Source of the DNA: Bacillota bacterium
GTDB lineage: Bacteria; Bacillota; Clostridia; Acetivibrionales; DTU013
Direction: 5' to 3'
Length of the DNA stretch: 33,395 bases
NCBI GenBank assembly: GCA_023409735.1
Contig: JAEYRB010000015.1
Coordinates: 1 to 33,395, forward strand
Shown: positions 1-7,731 of the stretch, piece by piece
How positions within the stretch are numbered: position 1 is the stretch's first letter
How the letters are laid out: each line of letters starts with the position of its first letter
Notes under the pieces: model-generated
The model's input: the letters and a program-made list of their open reading frames with translations, nothing else
What the model was told of the DNA's origin: nothing
The model's database searches: none
Position numbers and translations under genes: made by a program

Positions 1-3
1 GTT

Positions 4-12
4 CCCTCCCTG
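4..12 (-). promoter_or_regulatory. Possible ribosome binding site of a gene off the left edge
   Basis: Read on the minus strand, the first bases of the window give GCAGGGAGGGAAC, a strong Shine-Dalgarno-like run. A start codon at the usual spacing would lie just outside the window, so a minus-strand gene may begin immediately to the left. No coding sequence is visible to confirm this. Confidence 0.3.
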
Positions 13-92
13 CATTTTATCTTCGTATAATTTATCGGAGCATTAATTGCGCACAGTTATAATTTTTATGAACGTAAATCGCTAATTATGCA

Positions 93-974
93 CTAAATTT
101 TAACACCTGCCGGGCATACGCTTATACATATTCCGCAAACAGAGCCTCGCCCTATATGCTTAAAATTCCGGTTCATATAGTCGCTGCAAGCCTTTGCATC
201 AATGATCTCGTCCCTAGCCTCTCCCGGGTACCATTCCTTTCCTGTCAGTGCCATAGCAGGACATGCATTAACGCACCTGTTGCATGAACCACAGCTATTG
301 TGCAATAAATTCTTAGAATAACTATTGCCATTTTCTATATCTTTATATTTCCTGTTTACACCATACTCACTATTCTGCAGGTCTTCCGATGCACTTCTAA
401 AGCCTTCAAGAGCATCACCCAAGCCTATAGACGCATTACTCAAGCCTTCAAAAACATCGCTCAAGCTTTTTGAAGCATTGCCCAAGTCCCCGGAACTATT
501 GCTTATGCCCGTGCTGCCGGTGTCAAGCTTCATATCTGTAAGAATAGTTGAAAGCCTTACTCTTGGTCCATATTCTTTATGAATAAAAAGCCCGTTCCTG
601 CCAATACGTCCTAGACCCGCCATAACTGCAGCCTTCTTGTGGGAAAATAAACCACAATACGGATCAGCCTTATCATTTATTGTCTGCGATGCAGGCACAG
701 CAACAGCATTGTAACCACACTCCTGCAGAAATAGCACACCTCTGAGCGCTATTTGGTCAAGCAGCGAATTGACTGTCCTGTAATGATGAAAATACGTATA
801 CGTAGGCTTATCCGTAATTCCTTCAATTATTGCATCCGAAAGGTGAATTCCAATGGCTACAGCATAATTAAGGCTCGGAAAATCTGCTGCTTCATTATCA
901 ATTATGTTCGAAAATCCTACAAATGATGCACCAAGATCTTTGAGGATTTTTTCTAATTCCTGTTGTTTCTGCAT
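93..974 (-). CDS. QueG-like protein with two [4Fe-4S] clusters and a repeat insert
   Basis: Seen: a 293-residue protein with a C-terminal double ferredoxin-type iron-sulfur domain. The first cysteine motif is CGSCNRCVNACP (from about residue 228) and the second is CGICISVCP (from about 280). The N-terminal part has the epoxyqueuosine-reductase-like look (AGLGRIGRNGLFIH). The start was moved 26 codons inside the longer ORF because AAAGGAG lies 6 bases before ATG at 974 and a promoter sits just upstream. Family knowledge: QueG reduces epoxyqueuosine in tRNA with cobalamin and two [4Fe-4S] clusters and usually carries a HEAT-like C-terminus, absent here. This is therefore more likely a short QueG-related reductase than QueG itself, substrate unknown. 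Odd: a serine/glycine/leucine-rich 14-residue repeat segment is inserted between the N-terminal domain and the clusters. It runs convergent to nothing on its 3' side within the window and is divergent from the next gene. Confidence 0.8.
   Translation of the reverse strand: MQKQQELEKILKDLGASFVGFSNIIDNEAADFPSLNYAVAIGIHLSDAIIEGITDKPTYTYFHHYRTVNSLLDQIALRGVLFLQECGYNAVAVPASQTINDKADPYCGLFSHKKAAVMAGLGRIGRNGLFIHKEYGPRVRLSTILTDMKLDTGSTGISNSSGDLGNASKSLSDVFEGLSNASIGLGDALEGFRSASEDLQNSEYGVNRKYKDIENGNSYSKNLLHNSCGSCNRCVNACPAMALTGKEWYPGEARDEIIDAKACSDYMNRNFKHIGRGSVCGICISVCPAGVKI
400..483. repeat. In-frame 42-bp tandem repeat inside the QueG-like gene
   Basis: Two adjacent 42-bp units (400-441 and 442-483) both begin AAGCCTTCAA and share further blocks such as CAAGC and GCATT. 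A partial third copy starts at 484 with AAGTCCCCGG. Each unit encodes 14 residues of the pattern GLSNASxGLGDALE, and each can be split into two related 21-bp halves. The period is a multiple of three, so the reading frame is kept. The segment sits between two domains and looks like an expanded linker. Confidence 0.8.
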
Positions 975-1005
975 CAAGCAGCTCCTTTGAAATGTATTTG
1001 TATTA

Positions 1006-1034
1006 ATGATACCACCATAAGCTAAGGCTAACAA
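1006..1034 (-). promoter_or_regulatory. Candidate promoter of the QueG-like gene
   Basis: On the minus strand TTGTTA (1034-1029) and TATCAT (1011-1006) are separated by 17 bp. The predicted start of transcription, near 999, leaves a leader of about 25 bases containing the AAAGGAG site. This supports translation from 974 and not from the upstream ATG at 1052. Confidence 0.5.
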
Positions 1035-1136
1035 TAATATTGCTTGCTTCAATTACCGCAAACTTAAAATGAAGCACATTAATAATATTTTTCTCAAATT
1101 TATCCATACTATTACAAGATTCATAAGGTGGTGGAT

Positions 1137-2015
1137 ATGAGCTTGAGAATTGCAACAAATACACATAAGTGCAGATATATAATTGTAATCGCAGCTGCTG
1201 TATTGCTTCTGTCTGCGTTTTTATGGCTTTCTACAGTATTGACCGAGCCTTATGCACACATTTATCCGGATTATCAGAAGGTTGACCTTACTGCTACGCT
1301 TTCAAAGGCTTCATTAAGCCCGGACGATTATAGCTTGCTGTACTATCAAACAGGCCTCGGGAGTGCTGCTATTGATGAATTGAGAGCGTTATATCCCGAT
1401 TACTCACAGAGTATTATACAAATTCAGGACAATTTTTTTAAGAACATTAAGATTGTATGCGAAAAAATATCTCCAATAACATGGGAGGAATCAGTTGTAG
1501 ACAAAAGCGGATCATATGTAGAGGGAACAGTCCTTGCCACACCTCACAACGGCGATATTCTTCTTACAAAATGCTCTCACACCTTTGGCTGGAGGAATGG
1601 TCATGCAGCATTGATCGTGGATTCGGCAAACGGTTATACCTTGGAGAGCATAGTCTTGGGAACAGATTCATGCCTGCAGGATATAAGCAAGTGGACCAAC
1701 TACCCAAATTTTATTCATTTGCGGCTAAAAAACTCTTCGCAGGACGTATTAAACGATGTTGTAAAGCTGGCAATGAATAAGCTTGCCTCAGTACCATATG
1801 ACCTCACCACCGGAATATTTAGTCCAAAATATGAAAAGGCAGACAATATCCGCAGAACATACTGCTCGCACCTTGCATGGGAAGCCTTCAGGCTCTTTGA
1901 TTATGATCTGGACTCAAACGGCGGGGCAATAGTGACACCAAGGGATATTGCTAATAGTCCAAAGCTTGAGGTAGTGCAGATATTCGGTGTCGATCCTGAC
2001 AACATCTGGCCTTAG
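1137..2015 (+). CDS. YiiX/YebB-like permuted papain-fold cysteine peptidase, membrane-anchored
   Basis: Seen: 292 residues. An N-terminal hydrophobic helix (about residues 14-37) follows a short basic segment, fitting a signal anchor that leaves the catalytic part outside the cell. The catalytic region has the permuted NlpC/P60 order: GDILLTK, then His156 in GHAALIVD, then Cys243 in YCSHLAWEAF. Family knowledge: YiiX/YaeF proteins are circularly permuted papain-like hydrolases or amidases, with the histidine preceding the cysteine; substrates are mostly unknown and may be lipids or cell-wall peptides. Start: AAGGTGG lies 5 bases before ATG at 1137; GTG codons at 1128 and 1131 overlap that site and are unlikely starts. 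The stop codon lies inside the first unit of a 16-bp tandem array shared with the convergent neighbour. Confidence 0.8.
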   Translation: MSLRIATNTHKCRYIIVIAAAVLLLSAFLWLSTVLTEPYAHIYPDYQKVDLTATLSKASLSPDDYSLLYYQTGLGSAAIDELRALYPDYSQSIIQIQDNFFKNIKIVCEKISPITWEESVVDKSGSYVEGTVLATPHNGDILLTKCSHTFGWRNGHAALIVDSANGYTLESIVLGTDSCLQDISKWTNYPNFIHLRLKNSSQDVLNDVVKLAMNKLASVPYDLTTGIFSPKYEKADNIRRTYCSHLAWEAFRLFDYDLDSNGGAIVTPRDIANSPKLEVVQIFGVDPDNIWP

Positions 2016-2155
2016 CCTATTTTTGTCTTAGCCTGCTTCTGCCTTAGCCTATTTTTGTCTTAGCCTACTTCTGCCTTAGCTCACTTCCAGTTTTGCTTAT
2101 TTCTATCTTAGCCTGCTTTTGCCTTTGCTTATTTCTGCCTTAACTTATCTTTGCC
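2012..2155. repeat. Nine-copy 16-bp tandem array across two convergent gene ends
   Basis: Nine consecutive 16-bp units, consensus TTAGCCTRYTTYTGYC, run from 2012 to 2155 without a gap. The first unit contains the stop codon of the YiiX-like gene (2013-2015). The last unit contains the stop codon of the convergent membrane protein (minus, 2147-2145). Units 1 and 3 are identical and the others drift, typically 10-15 matches of 16. As 16 is not a multiple of three, the array reads through different frames. No hairpin terminator is seen between the two genes. Confidence 0.9.
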
Positions 2156-2849
2156 TTTTCAGCAGGAGTCTTTCAACCCAGTCCTTTTTATATATCAGTG
2201 AAACATATCCCAATGCAGATATGGTAAATGCACTCAGGCTGTCAGTCACAAGGTCCTTCATGGTGTCCTTTAGTGCAGTATGCCCGACTAGCTGTGTACC
2301 ATCCCTGAGAGCAAATTTTTGCATATTAAGTCCAAGTAAGCCATCAAATGTAAATTCATATATTTCCCACAGTGCTCCAAGTGTAACTGCGAAACAGAAG
2401 GTAAACAGGCAAACAAATATGGGGCTTAGATTAACAGGCACTCTGTCTGTATTATTAAGAAGCACAATGATGGAAAATCCCAAGGCACTTAGCGTAGCTC
2501 CACTTGTAGCATGCAATATATCATCCCAATGAGGGATCACATAATAGAAATCTCTGACCTCACCTAAATATATAGCACAGTATAGGAAAAGAGCATAAAC
2601 TATCATCATTCTGGACGGAATGATCAACTTGATCCTGTGTTCGATCAAAGCAGGTAAAAACATTGCTGCTATACCAAGTACACTCTGCAGCAGCATCAAT
2701 ACATACTCACTCTTTGTTCTGTCTGCTGAAGCAGTAGACTTTGATGGAGCAGCTATCATTAATATGATTACTGATATAGATGCCACTATTAATGAAATCA
2801 GTACAAAATAAAAAATAATCTTTTCCCAATTAAGCTTTCTAAATATCAA
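2145..2849 (-). CDS. Polytopic membrane protein of unknown function (DUF2238-like)
   Basis: Seen: 234 residues with about six hydrophobic segments. The loop motif WDDILHATSGATLSALGF is followed later by ALWEIYEF and DGTQLVGHTALKDTMKDLVT. The Asp-Asp, His and Trp-Glu-Tyr-Glu signatures recall the YjdF/DUF2238 group of membrane proteins with a PHxDDxxH-like loop; the match is by eye and no biochemical role is known to me. Start: TTG at 2849 with GGAAG 7 bases upstream; no ATG lies near this ribosome binding site. The C-terminal codons overlap the 16-bp tandem array, so its last residues may vary between strains. The gene is convergent with the YiiX-like gene and stands alone. Confidence 0.65.
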   Translation of the reverse strand: MIFRKLNWEKIIFYFVLISLIVASISVIILMIAAPSKSTASADRTKSEYVLMLLQSVLGIAAMFLPALIEHRIKLIIPSRMMIVYALFLYCAIYLGEVRDFYYVIPHWDDILHATSGATLSALGFSIIVLLNNTDRVPVNLSPIFVCLFTFCFAVTLGALWEIYEFTFDGLLGLNMQKFALRDGTQLVGHTALKDTMKDLVTDSLSAFTISALGYVSLIYKKDWVERLLLKRQR

Positions 2850-3121
2850 TTGATCACTTCCTGCGCCCGTATTAATTACTTATGTCTGCTTCTTTATATT
2901 TTATGCCTCATTAATGATCGAGACCACTCTATATGTTTTTGCTTCTTGTGATTAAACCTGTTTTTATATAACATTAATTCTATTTGAGTTTATTCCACTT
3001 ATTCATTATGTTCAACTTTATTTGTGTCAATTCTTAATGTGCTCTGTACTTAATGGCTGCAAATTTTAACTTCAAGGATGTCATGTGCCTTAAGTCTTCG
3101 AGTATATATCCCTTTATCAAA

Positions 3122-4717
3122 TCAGCTCTGCATGACCAGTATACGTTCAGCGCATATCACACCGTCAACAGCAGCAGATATTATTCCTCCTGAATAGCCT
3201 GCGCCTTCACCGCACGGGTACAAGCCCTTTATTCCAATTGCCTCATAATTTTCATCCCTTGTGATCCTTACAGGAGCTCCGCTTCTGGTTTCTGCGCCTG
3301 TAAGCACCGCATCCGCATAGGCAAAACCGGGCATCCAGTCCTCCATTTCATAGACTGCCTGTCTTAAGGAGGCTGTAATATAGTCCGGCAGATATGAATC
3401 AACCTCAGCAAAATTCGTACCGGGAAGATATGTGGGTATTACATCTCCGAACTCTTTTGTTTCTGTCCCCATCATAAAATCTCCAAGTCTCTGGACAGGC
3501 GCTTTGTATCCGCCTCCACCTGCTTTAAAGGCTGCTTTCTCAATATCTCTTTGAAAATTAACACCCGCAAGAGGATGCTCACTTTTTATATCGCCCTTAC
3601 CAAGGGTCACCAGAAGCGCAGTATTCGCATTAACGCCATTTCTTGCATATTCGCTCATACCATTGGTTACAAGTCGGTCTTTTTCAGACGCTGCGGCCAC
3701 CACCTCGCCACCCGGGCACATACAAAAGGTATACACTCCCCTGCCGTTTTTTAAATGAACTGTCATTCTGTAATCTGCAGCACCAAGAGAGGGATGCACG
3801 GCAAATCTGCCGTATACCAACTCATTGATCAGATGCTGCGGGTGCTCGATCCGCACACCAATTGAAAAAGGCTTCTGCTCAATGTGTATTCCGCAGTCCA
3901 GCAGGTTTTCAAAAGTATCACGGGCGCTGTGACCTATTGCCAAAATAATATTATCTGAATAAAGCTCCTTATATGCTCCATTCTTGATAAAACCAACACC
4001 TGCCACCTTACCGTCTTTTATAAGGACCCTTGTTACAACAGTATTAAAGTGTACTTCTCCACCAAGCCCTATAGTCTTCTCCCGTATCCTTTTTACAATG
4101 CCGTGCAGATAGTCCGTCCCTATATGGGGCTTTTCTTCATACATTATCTCAGGCGGTGCTCCGGCATTTACAAACTCCTTAAGAATATACATTTTTCGTG
4201 CATCCTTAAAGCCTACCTTGAGCTTTCCATCCGAAAATGCACCCGCTCCGCCCTCTCCAAACTGAACATTTGAATGTGTATTAAGTATGCCGGTATGCCA
4301 AAAGCTGAGAACGCTTTCCCTACGACTATCTACATCGCTGCCCCGCTCCAGCAGTATAGGCCTTGCTCCTGCAATGGCAAGAGTAAGTGCGGCAAACATG
4401 CCCGCAGGGCCGCATCCCACAACGATTGGCCTTTGAACCAGTCTGGACGTTGCAGGAGCAGTATATAATGGCTCTTCTTCTAAAGTCACCTGCTTCTTTT
4501 TTATGGAGTAAACTATTTCCTCTTCACTGCCGGACACCCTAAGTATAATTGCTATCTTGAAATGTACATCATTTTTATCAAGTGTATCAATAGCACGTTT
4601 GACAATTTTCAGGCTCTTGATCCGTACCTCACTTATACCAAGTATATCAGCTGCAGTCCTCTTCAGAAGGTCCATATCATATTCAAGTGGTATATTTAAA
4701 TCTGCAATTTTTATCAT
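3122..4717 (-). CDS. FAD-dependent dehydrogenase, COG2509 type
   Basis: Seen: 531 residues. After an N-terminal region of roughly 95 residues comes a dinucleotide-binding motif (VVGCGPAGMFAALTLAIAG) ending in an acidic LLERG strand, then NVQFGEGGAGAFSDGKL, AIGHSARDTF, and a C-terminal FAD-binding GLYPCGEGAGYSGGI. This order and length match the uncharacterised NAD(P)/FAD-dependent oxidoreductases of COG2509, which are widespread in Firmicutes and without an agreed substrate. Start: ATG at 4717 is preceded by AGGTG at 6-base spacing; an upstream GTG at 4726 lies within that site. A good promoter lies unusually close (4735-4763). The gene is monocistronic as far as can be seen, divergent from the permease gene. 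Confidence 0.85.
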   Translation of the reverse strand: MIKIADLNIPLEYDMDLLKRTAADILGISEVRIKSLKIVKRAIDTLDKNDVHFKIAIILRVSGSEEEIVYSIKKKQVTLEEEPLYTAPATSRLVQRPIVVGCGPAGMFAALTLAIAGARPILLERGSDVDSRRESVLSFWHTGILNTHSNVQFGEGGAGAFSDGKLKVGFKDARKMYILKEFVNAGAPPEIMYEEKPHIGTDYLHGIVKRIREKTIGLGGEVHFNTVVTRVLIKDGKVAGVGFIKNGAYKELYSDNIILAIGHSARDTFENLLDCGIHIEQKPFSIGVRIEHPQHLINELVYGRFAVHPSLGAADYRMTVHLKNGRGVYTFCMCPGGEVVAAASEKDRLVTNGMSEYARNGVNANTALLVTLGKGDIKSEHPLAGVNFQRDIEKAAFKAGGGGYKAPVQRLGDFMMGTETKEFGDVIPTYLPGTNFAEVDSYLPDYITASLRQAVYEMEDWMPGFAYADAVLTGAETRSGAPVRITRDENYEAIGIKGLYPCGEGAGYSGGIISAAVDGVICAERILVMQS

Positions 4718-4734
4718 CTTTTTCACCTATAGCA

Positions 4735-4763
4735 ATTCTATTTTGTGAAAAACCACGTGTCAA
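4735..4763 (-). promoter_or_regulatory. Promoter of the FAD dehydrogenase, very short leader
   Basis: On the minus strand TTGACA (4763-4758) and TAGAAT (4740-4735) are spaced by 17 bp. The expected transcription start, about 4728, leaves only around 10 bases before ATG 4717, barely covering the AGGTG site. Either the leader is minimal or translation could begin near-leaderless at GTG 4726. Confidence 0.6.
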
Positions 4764-4829
4764 CAATTCATTTATATATATCAGTGAGAAACAAACTGCA
4801 AAAATGTTAATCAAACCCGAATGCTTTAA

Positions 4830-4858
4830 TTGACTACACAAACAATATCATATATTAT
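4830..4858 (+). promoter_or_regulatory. Promoter of the YtvI-like gene
   Basis: TTGACT at 4830-4835 and TATTAT at 4853-4858 are separated by 17 bp in an AT-rich stretch. The start codon follows 28 bases later. It is back-to-back with the promoter of the FAD dehydrogenase. Confidence 0.55.
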
Positions 4859-4886
4859 TATTTTATACTTTATATAGGAGCGTTAA

Positions 4887-6185
4887 ATGATTCCACAAAA
4901 TAAAATTTATCTTAAAAACACTGCAATTTTTATAGCGGTCGTATTTTCAGTGGGAGTCGGTGTAATTCTCTCCTTTAAGCTCGCATTTTTCTTGCTTCCC
5001 TTTTTAATAGCTTTTGCACTTTCCTCACTAATTGAGCCTATTATTCGGCTTCTCTCAGATAAACTGCGTATAAAAAGGAAACTCTCGGCGCCTATTATTA
5101 TATTACTTTTTTTGGCACTCATAGTTTTTTTGATAGTAATAGTAATACTCAAGCTAATAGGCTTTGTCAAGTCACTTGTATTAGTTGCTCCGGGATTTTT
5201 GAACACGCTATACAACGACATTATTGAATGGACTAATAGCAATGGTCCAGGAATGTTAACATGGCTGCCGGAAGAAATCAGAGATAACCTTGGAAGCTTC
5301 ACTGATAATCTGGGAGGAGTAATAGCAAATATCTCAAATACGATAACAAACTTCGGAAAAACAATAGTGAAGGGTGCATTCACTACTGCAATTTCAGTTC
5401 CTGAAGCACTAATATTCACTATTATCACAATAGTTGCCACATTCTTCATGACATGCGACCGCAGAAAAATAGTTTCTGTTTTTTGCAGCCATCTACCAGC
5501 AAACTGGGTCAAAAGGATCGTGGAATTTAAAAATGAATTGTTCGGAGCATTGTTTGGATATGTACGCGCAGCTATGATAATAATGGGTATAACCTTTACA
5601 GAGCTGTTCATAGGCCTTTTGATCATGGGCGTGAAGTACCCTCTCCTTCTTGCGGTGCTTATAGCCATTATTGACATGCTTCCTGTCCTTGGAACAGGAA
5701 CTGTACTTATACCGTGGTCTTTAATCTCGTTTATAACCGGCAATACGGTAATGGGAGTATCTGTACTGGCCCTTTACCTGTTTGTTCTGGTTGTAAGACA
5801 GATAATAGAGCCACGAATAGTCGGACAACAAATAGGCGTTTATCCGCTTCTGACTCTTTTAGCGATGTATACGGGGCTTGAACTGATAGGATTTGCAGGT
5901 CTGATTATAGGACCTATCGCCTTCCTTCTTATACGCAACGTCATCATGGCCATATACAAGGGTAAGACGTTTAAGGAAATAATCGGTTACAACCCCCCAA
6001 AGAAGGGTAATGAAGCTGCAGCTGTCAATACTTTAATTACTGTTGACAATGCCGATACTGTTAATACATTTGAGGCTGTCAGCACCGTCGAGACTGCCGA
6101 TATCAAAGAAGTTGTCAATACCGTCGGATGTACCGATACCGCTGAAGCCGAAAATACTGCAGACAGTGTCAAAGGCAAGAAGTAA
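4887..6185 (+). CDS. AI-2E family / YtvI-like sporulation membrane protein
   Basis: Seen: 432 residues with about eight membrane spans: hydrophobic hairpins near the N-terminus (about 11-45 and 65-95), a polar middle, and a C-terminal set including the family-like IIDMLPVLGTGTVLIPW and a PRIVGQQIGVYPLLTLLAMY segment. Family knowledge: AI-2E/PerM permeases include B. subtilis YtvI, a sporulation-expressed integral membrane protein of about 370 residues; the transported substrate is not established. The extra length here is a C-terminal tail of nine degenerate hexapeptides (residues 377-430), expected to be unfolded. Start: GGAG lies 7 bases before ATG. A strong hairpin terminator follows at 6299. 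The exact subgroup assignment is an inference from length, host and appearance. Confidence 0.8.
   Translation: MIPQNKIYLKNTAIFIAVVFSVGVGVILSFKLAFFLLPFLIAFALSSLIEPIIRLLSDKLRIKRKLSAPIIILLFLALIVFLIVIVILKLIGFVKSLVLVAPGFLNTLYNDIIEWTNSNGPGMLTWLPEEIRDNLGSFTDNLGGVIANISNTITNFGKTIVKGAFTTAISVPEALIFTIITIVATFFMTCDRRKIVSVFCSHLPANWVKRIVEFKNELFGALFGYVRAAMIIMGITFTELFIGLLIMGVKYPLLLAVLIAIIDMLPVLGTGTVLIPWSLISFITGNTVMGVSVLALYLFVLVVRQIIEPRIVGQQIGVYPLLTLLAMYTGLELIGFAGLIIGPIAFLLIRNVIMAIYKGKTFKEIIGYNPPKKGNEAAAVNTLITVDNADTVNTFEAVSTVETADIKEVVNTVGCTDTAEAENTADSVKGKK
6015..6176. repeat. Nine 18-bp degenerate repeats encoding a hexapeptide tail
   Basis: Nine in-frame 18-bp units encode AAAVNT, LITVDN, ADTVNT, FEAVST, VETADI, KEVVNT, VGCTDT, AEAENT and ADSVKG, followed by two lysines and the stop. 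Conserved positions are Val at 4, Asn/Asp/Ser at 5 and Thr at 6. The units are old, since DNA identity between neighbours is limited. Confidence 0.75.
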
Positions 6186-6298
6186 TAATGTACATGACAG
6201 AAGCATAACAACAAAGGTATTCAGATTAATAGAATGTTCAACACACGAATCGTCCTTTGTGTTTTTAGCTCCGCAAAACATATATTGCATAATAAAGT

Positions 6299-6339
6299 GG
6301 CCGGATACGCCTGAAATATGGTAATCCGGCCGTTTTTAT
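6299..6339 (+). terminator. Rho-independent terminator after the YtvI-like gene
   Basis: Perfect 8-bp stem GGCCGGAT (6299-6306) with ATCCGGCC (6324-6331), then GTTTTTATTTT. It separates this gene from cysteine synthase. Confidence 0.85.
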
Positions 6340-6453
6340 TTTGCCTGGCACTATAATACTTAATTTAAACAAAAAAAGGTGTTATTTTTATTAAAATGGA
6401 TTATTATAAAAAGGAAATGTAAGAAGGATAATATGTTTGAAAGGAATATAAAA

Positions 6454-7356
6454 ATGATAACTGAAAGCGTGTTAGACATTATAGGAAACACTCCAATAAT
6501 CAATTTAAAAAAATACACAGGCTTCAATATATATGCCAAGGCCGAATACTTTAATCCCGGCGGAAGTATAAAGGACAGAGTTGCAAAGTATATGATCGAG
6601 CAAGCTGAAGCTAAAGGGCTGCTGAAGCCGGGAATGACGATCATGGAGCCTACATCCGGAAATACAGGTATAGGTATAGCGCTTGTCGGTGTGCAAAAGG
6701 GCTATAGGGTTGTAATCGTAATGCCTGAAAACATGAGCGAGGAGAGAAAAAAGATAATAAGAGCACTTGGAGCCGAGCTTGTACTAACTCGAGCCGAGGA
6801 TAGCATCGGAGGCTCAGTTGCGGAGGTTCAAAAGCGCAAGTCAGAAGATCCGGATGTATTCATACCCCAGCAGTTTGAGAATCCTGATAACCCCAAGATA
6901 CATTACCTTACTACTGCACAGGAAATGTGGAAGCAGATGAACGGCAAGATAGATATATTCGTTTCAGGTCTGGGCAGCGGTGGAACCCTCGGTGGTGTTG
7001 GCAAACTATTGAAGGAGAAGAATCCCGCAGCCAAAATTATCGCTGTAGAGCCTAAAAATGTGTCTGCGCTTCTTGGACATGAACCGGGCTTCCACAAGAT
7101 TCAGGGTATAGGTGACGGTTTTATTCCTGCGGTACTTGATGTAACTCTTATAGACGAGGTCGTGGAGGTTACAGATGACGATGCTGTAAGCACTACAAGA
7201 GATCTGGCCAGAGTATTGGGAGTACTGGCACGCACATCATCAGGAGCTAATGTGTGGGCTTCAATAAAAGCTGCAGAGAAATTCGGAGCAGATAAAAATA
7301 TTGTTACGGTTTTGCCTGACAGAATAGAAAGATATTTCAGCACGGCACTGATATAA
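6454..7356 (+). CDS. cysK: Cysteine synthase (O-acetylserine sulfhydrylase)
   Basis: Makes L-cysteine from O-acetylserine and sulfide with pyridoxal phosphate, in the cytoplasm. Seen: 300 residues, starting with the family-typical pattern (ITESVLDIIGNTPIINL). Lys40 in GGSIKDR is the expected Schiff-base lysine; TSGNTGIGIA binds the substrate carboxylate, SGLGSGGTLGG binds the cofactor phosphate, and the C-terminal ERYFST ending is typical. Start: ATG 6454 has AAAGGA 9 bases upstream and fits the family alignment; an in-frame ATG at 6433 with AAGGA is the alternative and would add seven residues. No cysteine-responsive leader or partner serine acetyltransferase was seen nearby. Only a weak CAGT/ACTG hairpin followed by seven T residues near 7381-7388 could terminate it. 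Confidence 0.92.
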   Translation: MITESVLDIIGNTPIINLKKYTGFNIYAKAEYFNPGGSIKDRVAKYMIEQAEAKGLLKPGMTIMEPTSGNTGIGIALVGVQKGYRVVIVMPENMSEERKKIIRALGAELVLTRAEDSIGGSVAEVQKRKSEDPDVFIPQQFENPDNPKIHYLTTAQEMWKQMNGKIDIFVSGLGSGGTLGGVGKLLKEKNPAAKIIAVEPKNVSALLGHEPGFHKIQGIGDGFIPAVLDVTLIDEVVEVTDDDAVSTTRDLARVLGVLARTSSGANVWASIKAAEKFGADKNIVTVLPDRIERYFSTALI

Positions 7357-7435
7357 CAGTTGTTATGTGACTGCCTGAGTATTTTTTTGTTAAATTATGG
7401 TATATTTATTGTTATTAATAAATGCTTGTTTACTA

Positions 7436-7474
7436 TTGACGTAATTCAGTACAAATGCTATATTTGTACTGAAT
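7436..7474 (+). promoter_or_regulatory. Promoter embedded in a perfect palindrome (operator) ahead of hppA
   Basis: TTGACG (7436-7441), 17-bp spacer, extended -10 TGC-TATATT (-10 at 7459-7464). The spacer and -10 lie inside a perfect 13-bp inverted repeat: ATTCAGTACAAAT (7444-7456), five-base centre, ATTTGTACTGAAT (7462-7474). No T-run follows, so it is not a terminator. A degenerate second copy, AGTACAAATGTTCTAT, begins near 7509, about 40 bases downstream of the predicted start. This arrangement fits a dimeric repressor blocking RNA polymerase. The regulator is unknown; GntR-type sites with GTAC half-sites are one possibility. Confidence 0.65.
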
Positions 7475-7618
7475 CCAAAATAAGTTGGTGGAGTCTGTCA
7501 TAGAACGAGTACAAATGTTCTATTTATTAAGGGTTCATTGATATTGCCGATTTATATCCAGACAGCGTCACATGCCTTGGTATTGAGGAGGGCAGTTCTT
7601 TGAAGTTAAATAGACGAC

Positions 7619-7646
7619 AGAACTCTTTATGAGTTCTATTTTTTTT
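7619..7646 (+). terminator. Intrinsic terminator in the hppA leader (attenuator candidate)
   Basis: AGAACTC (7619-7625), five-base loop, GAGTTCT (7631-7637), then A and eight T residues. It lies downstream of the palindromic promoter and about 85 bases before the hppA start. Upstream AGTTCT (7593-7598) is complementary to the first six bases of the 5' arm and could form a competing antiterminator. The 375-base gap 7357-7731 otherwise shows a small GGCATAAGTATGCC hairpin (7647-7660) and no recognisable riboswitch class. Confidence 0.75.
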
Positions 7647-7731
7647 GGCATAAGTATGCCTAAAAGAAGGTACTCAAGTTCACTACCTTATCTTAGATAT
7701 TAAATGTATAAAGAAAGGTTTGGTGTTACTT

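Noticed and set aside
2880..3115. Possible very degenerate about 19-bp repeats (blocks such as TTATGTTCAACTT) downstream of the FAD dehydrogenase
   Set aside because: Similarity between units is too weak to separate from AT-rich background, although the position at a gene 3' end fits the window's pattern.
4907..5743. 278-residue minus-strand ORF opposite the YtvI-like gene
   Set aside because: Antisense of hydrophobic codons; no ribosome binding site and no family features.
7444..7474. The 13-bp inverted repeat as a terminator of cysK
   Set aside because: No T-run on either side, and the -35 and -10 spacing places it squarely in a promoter.
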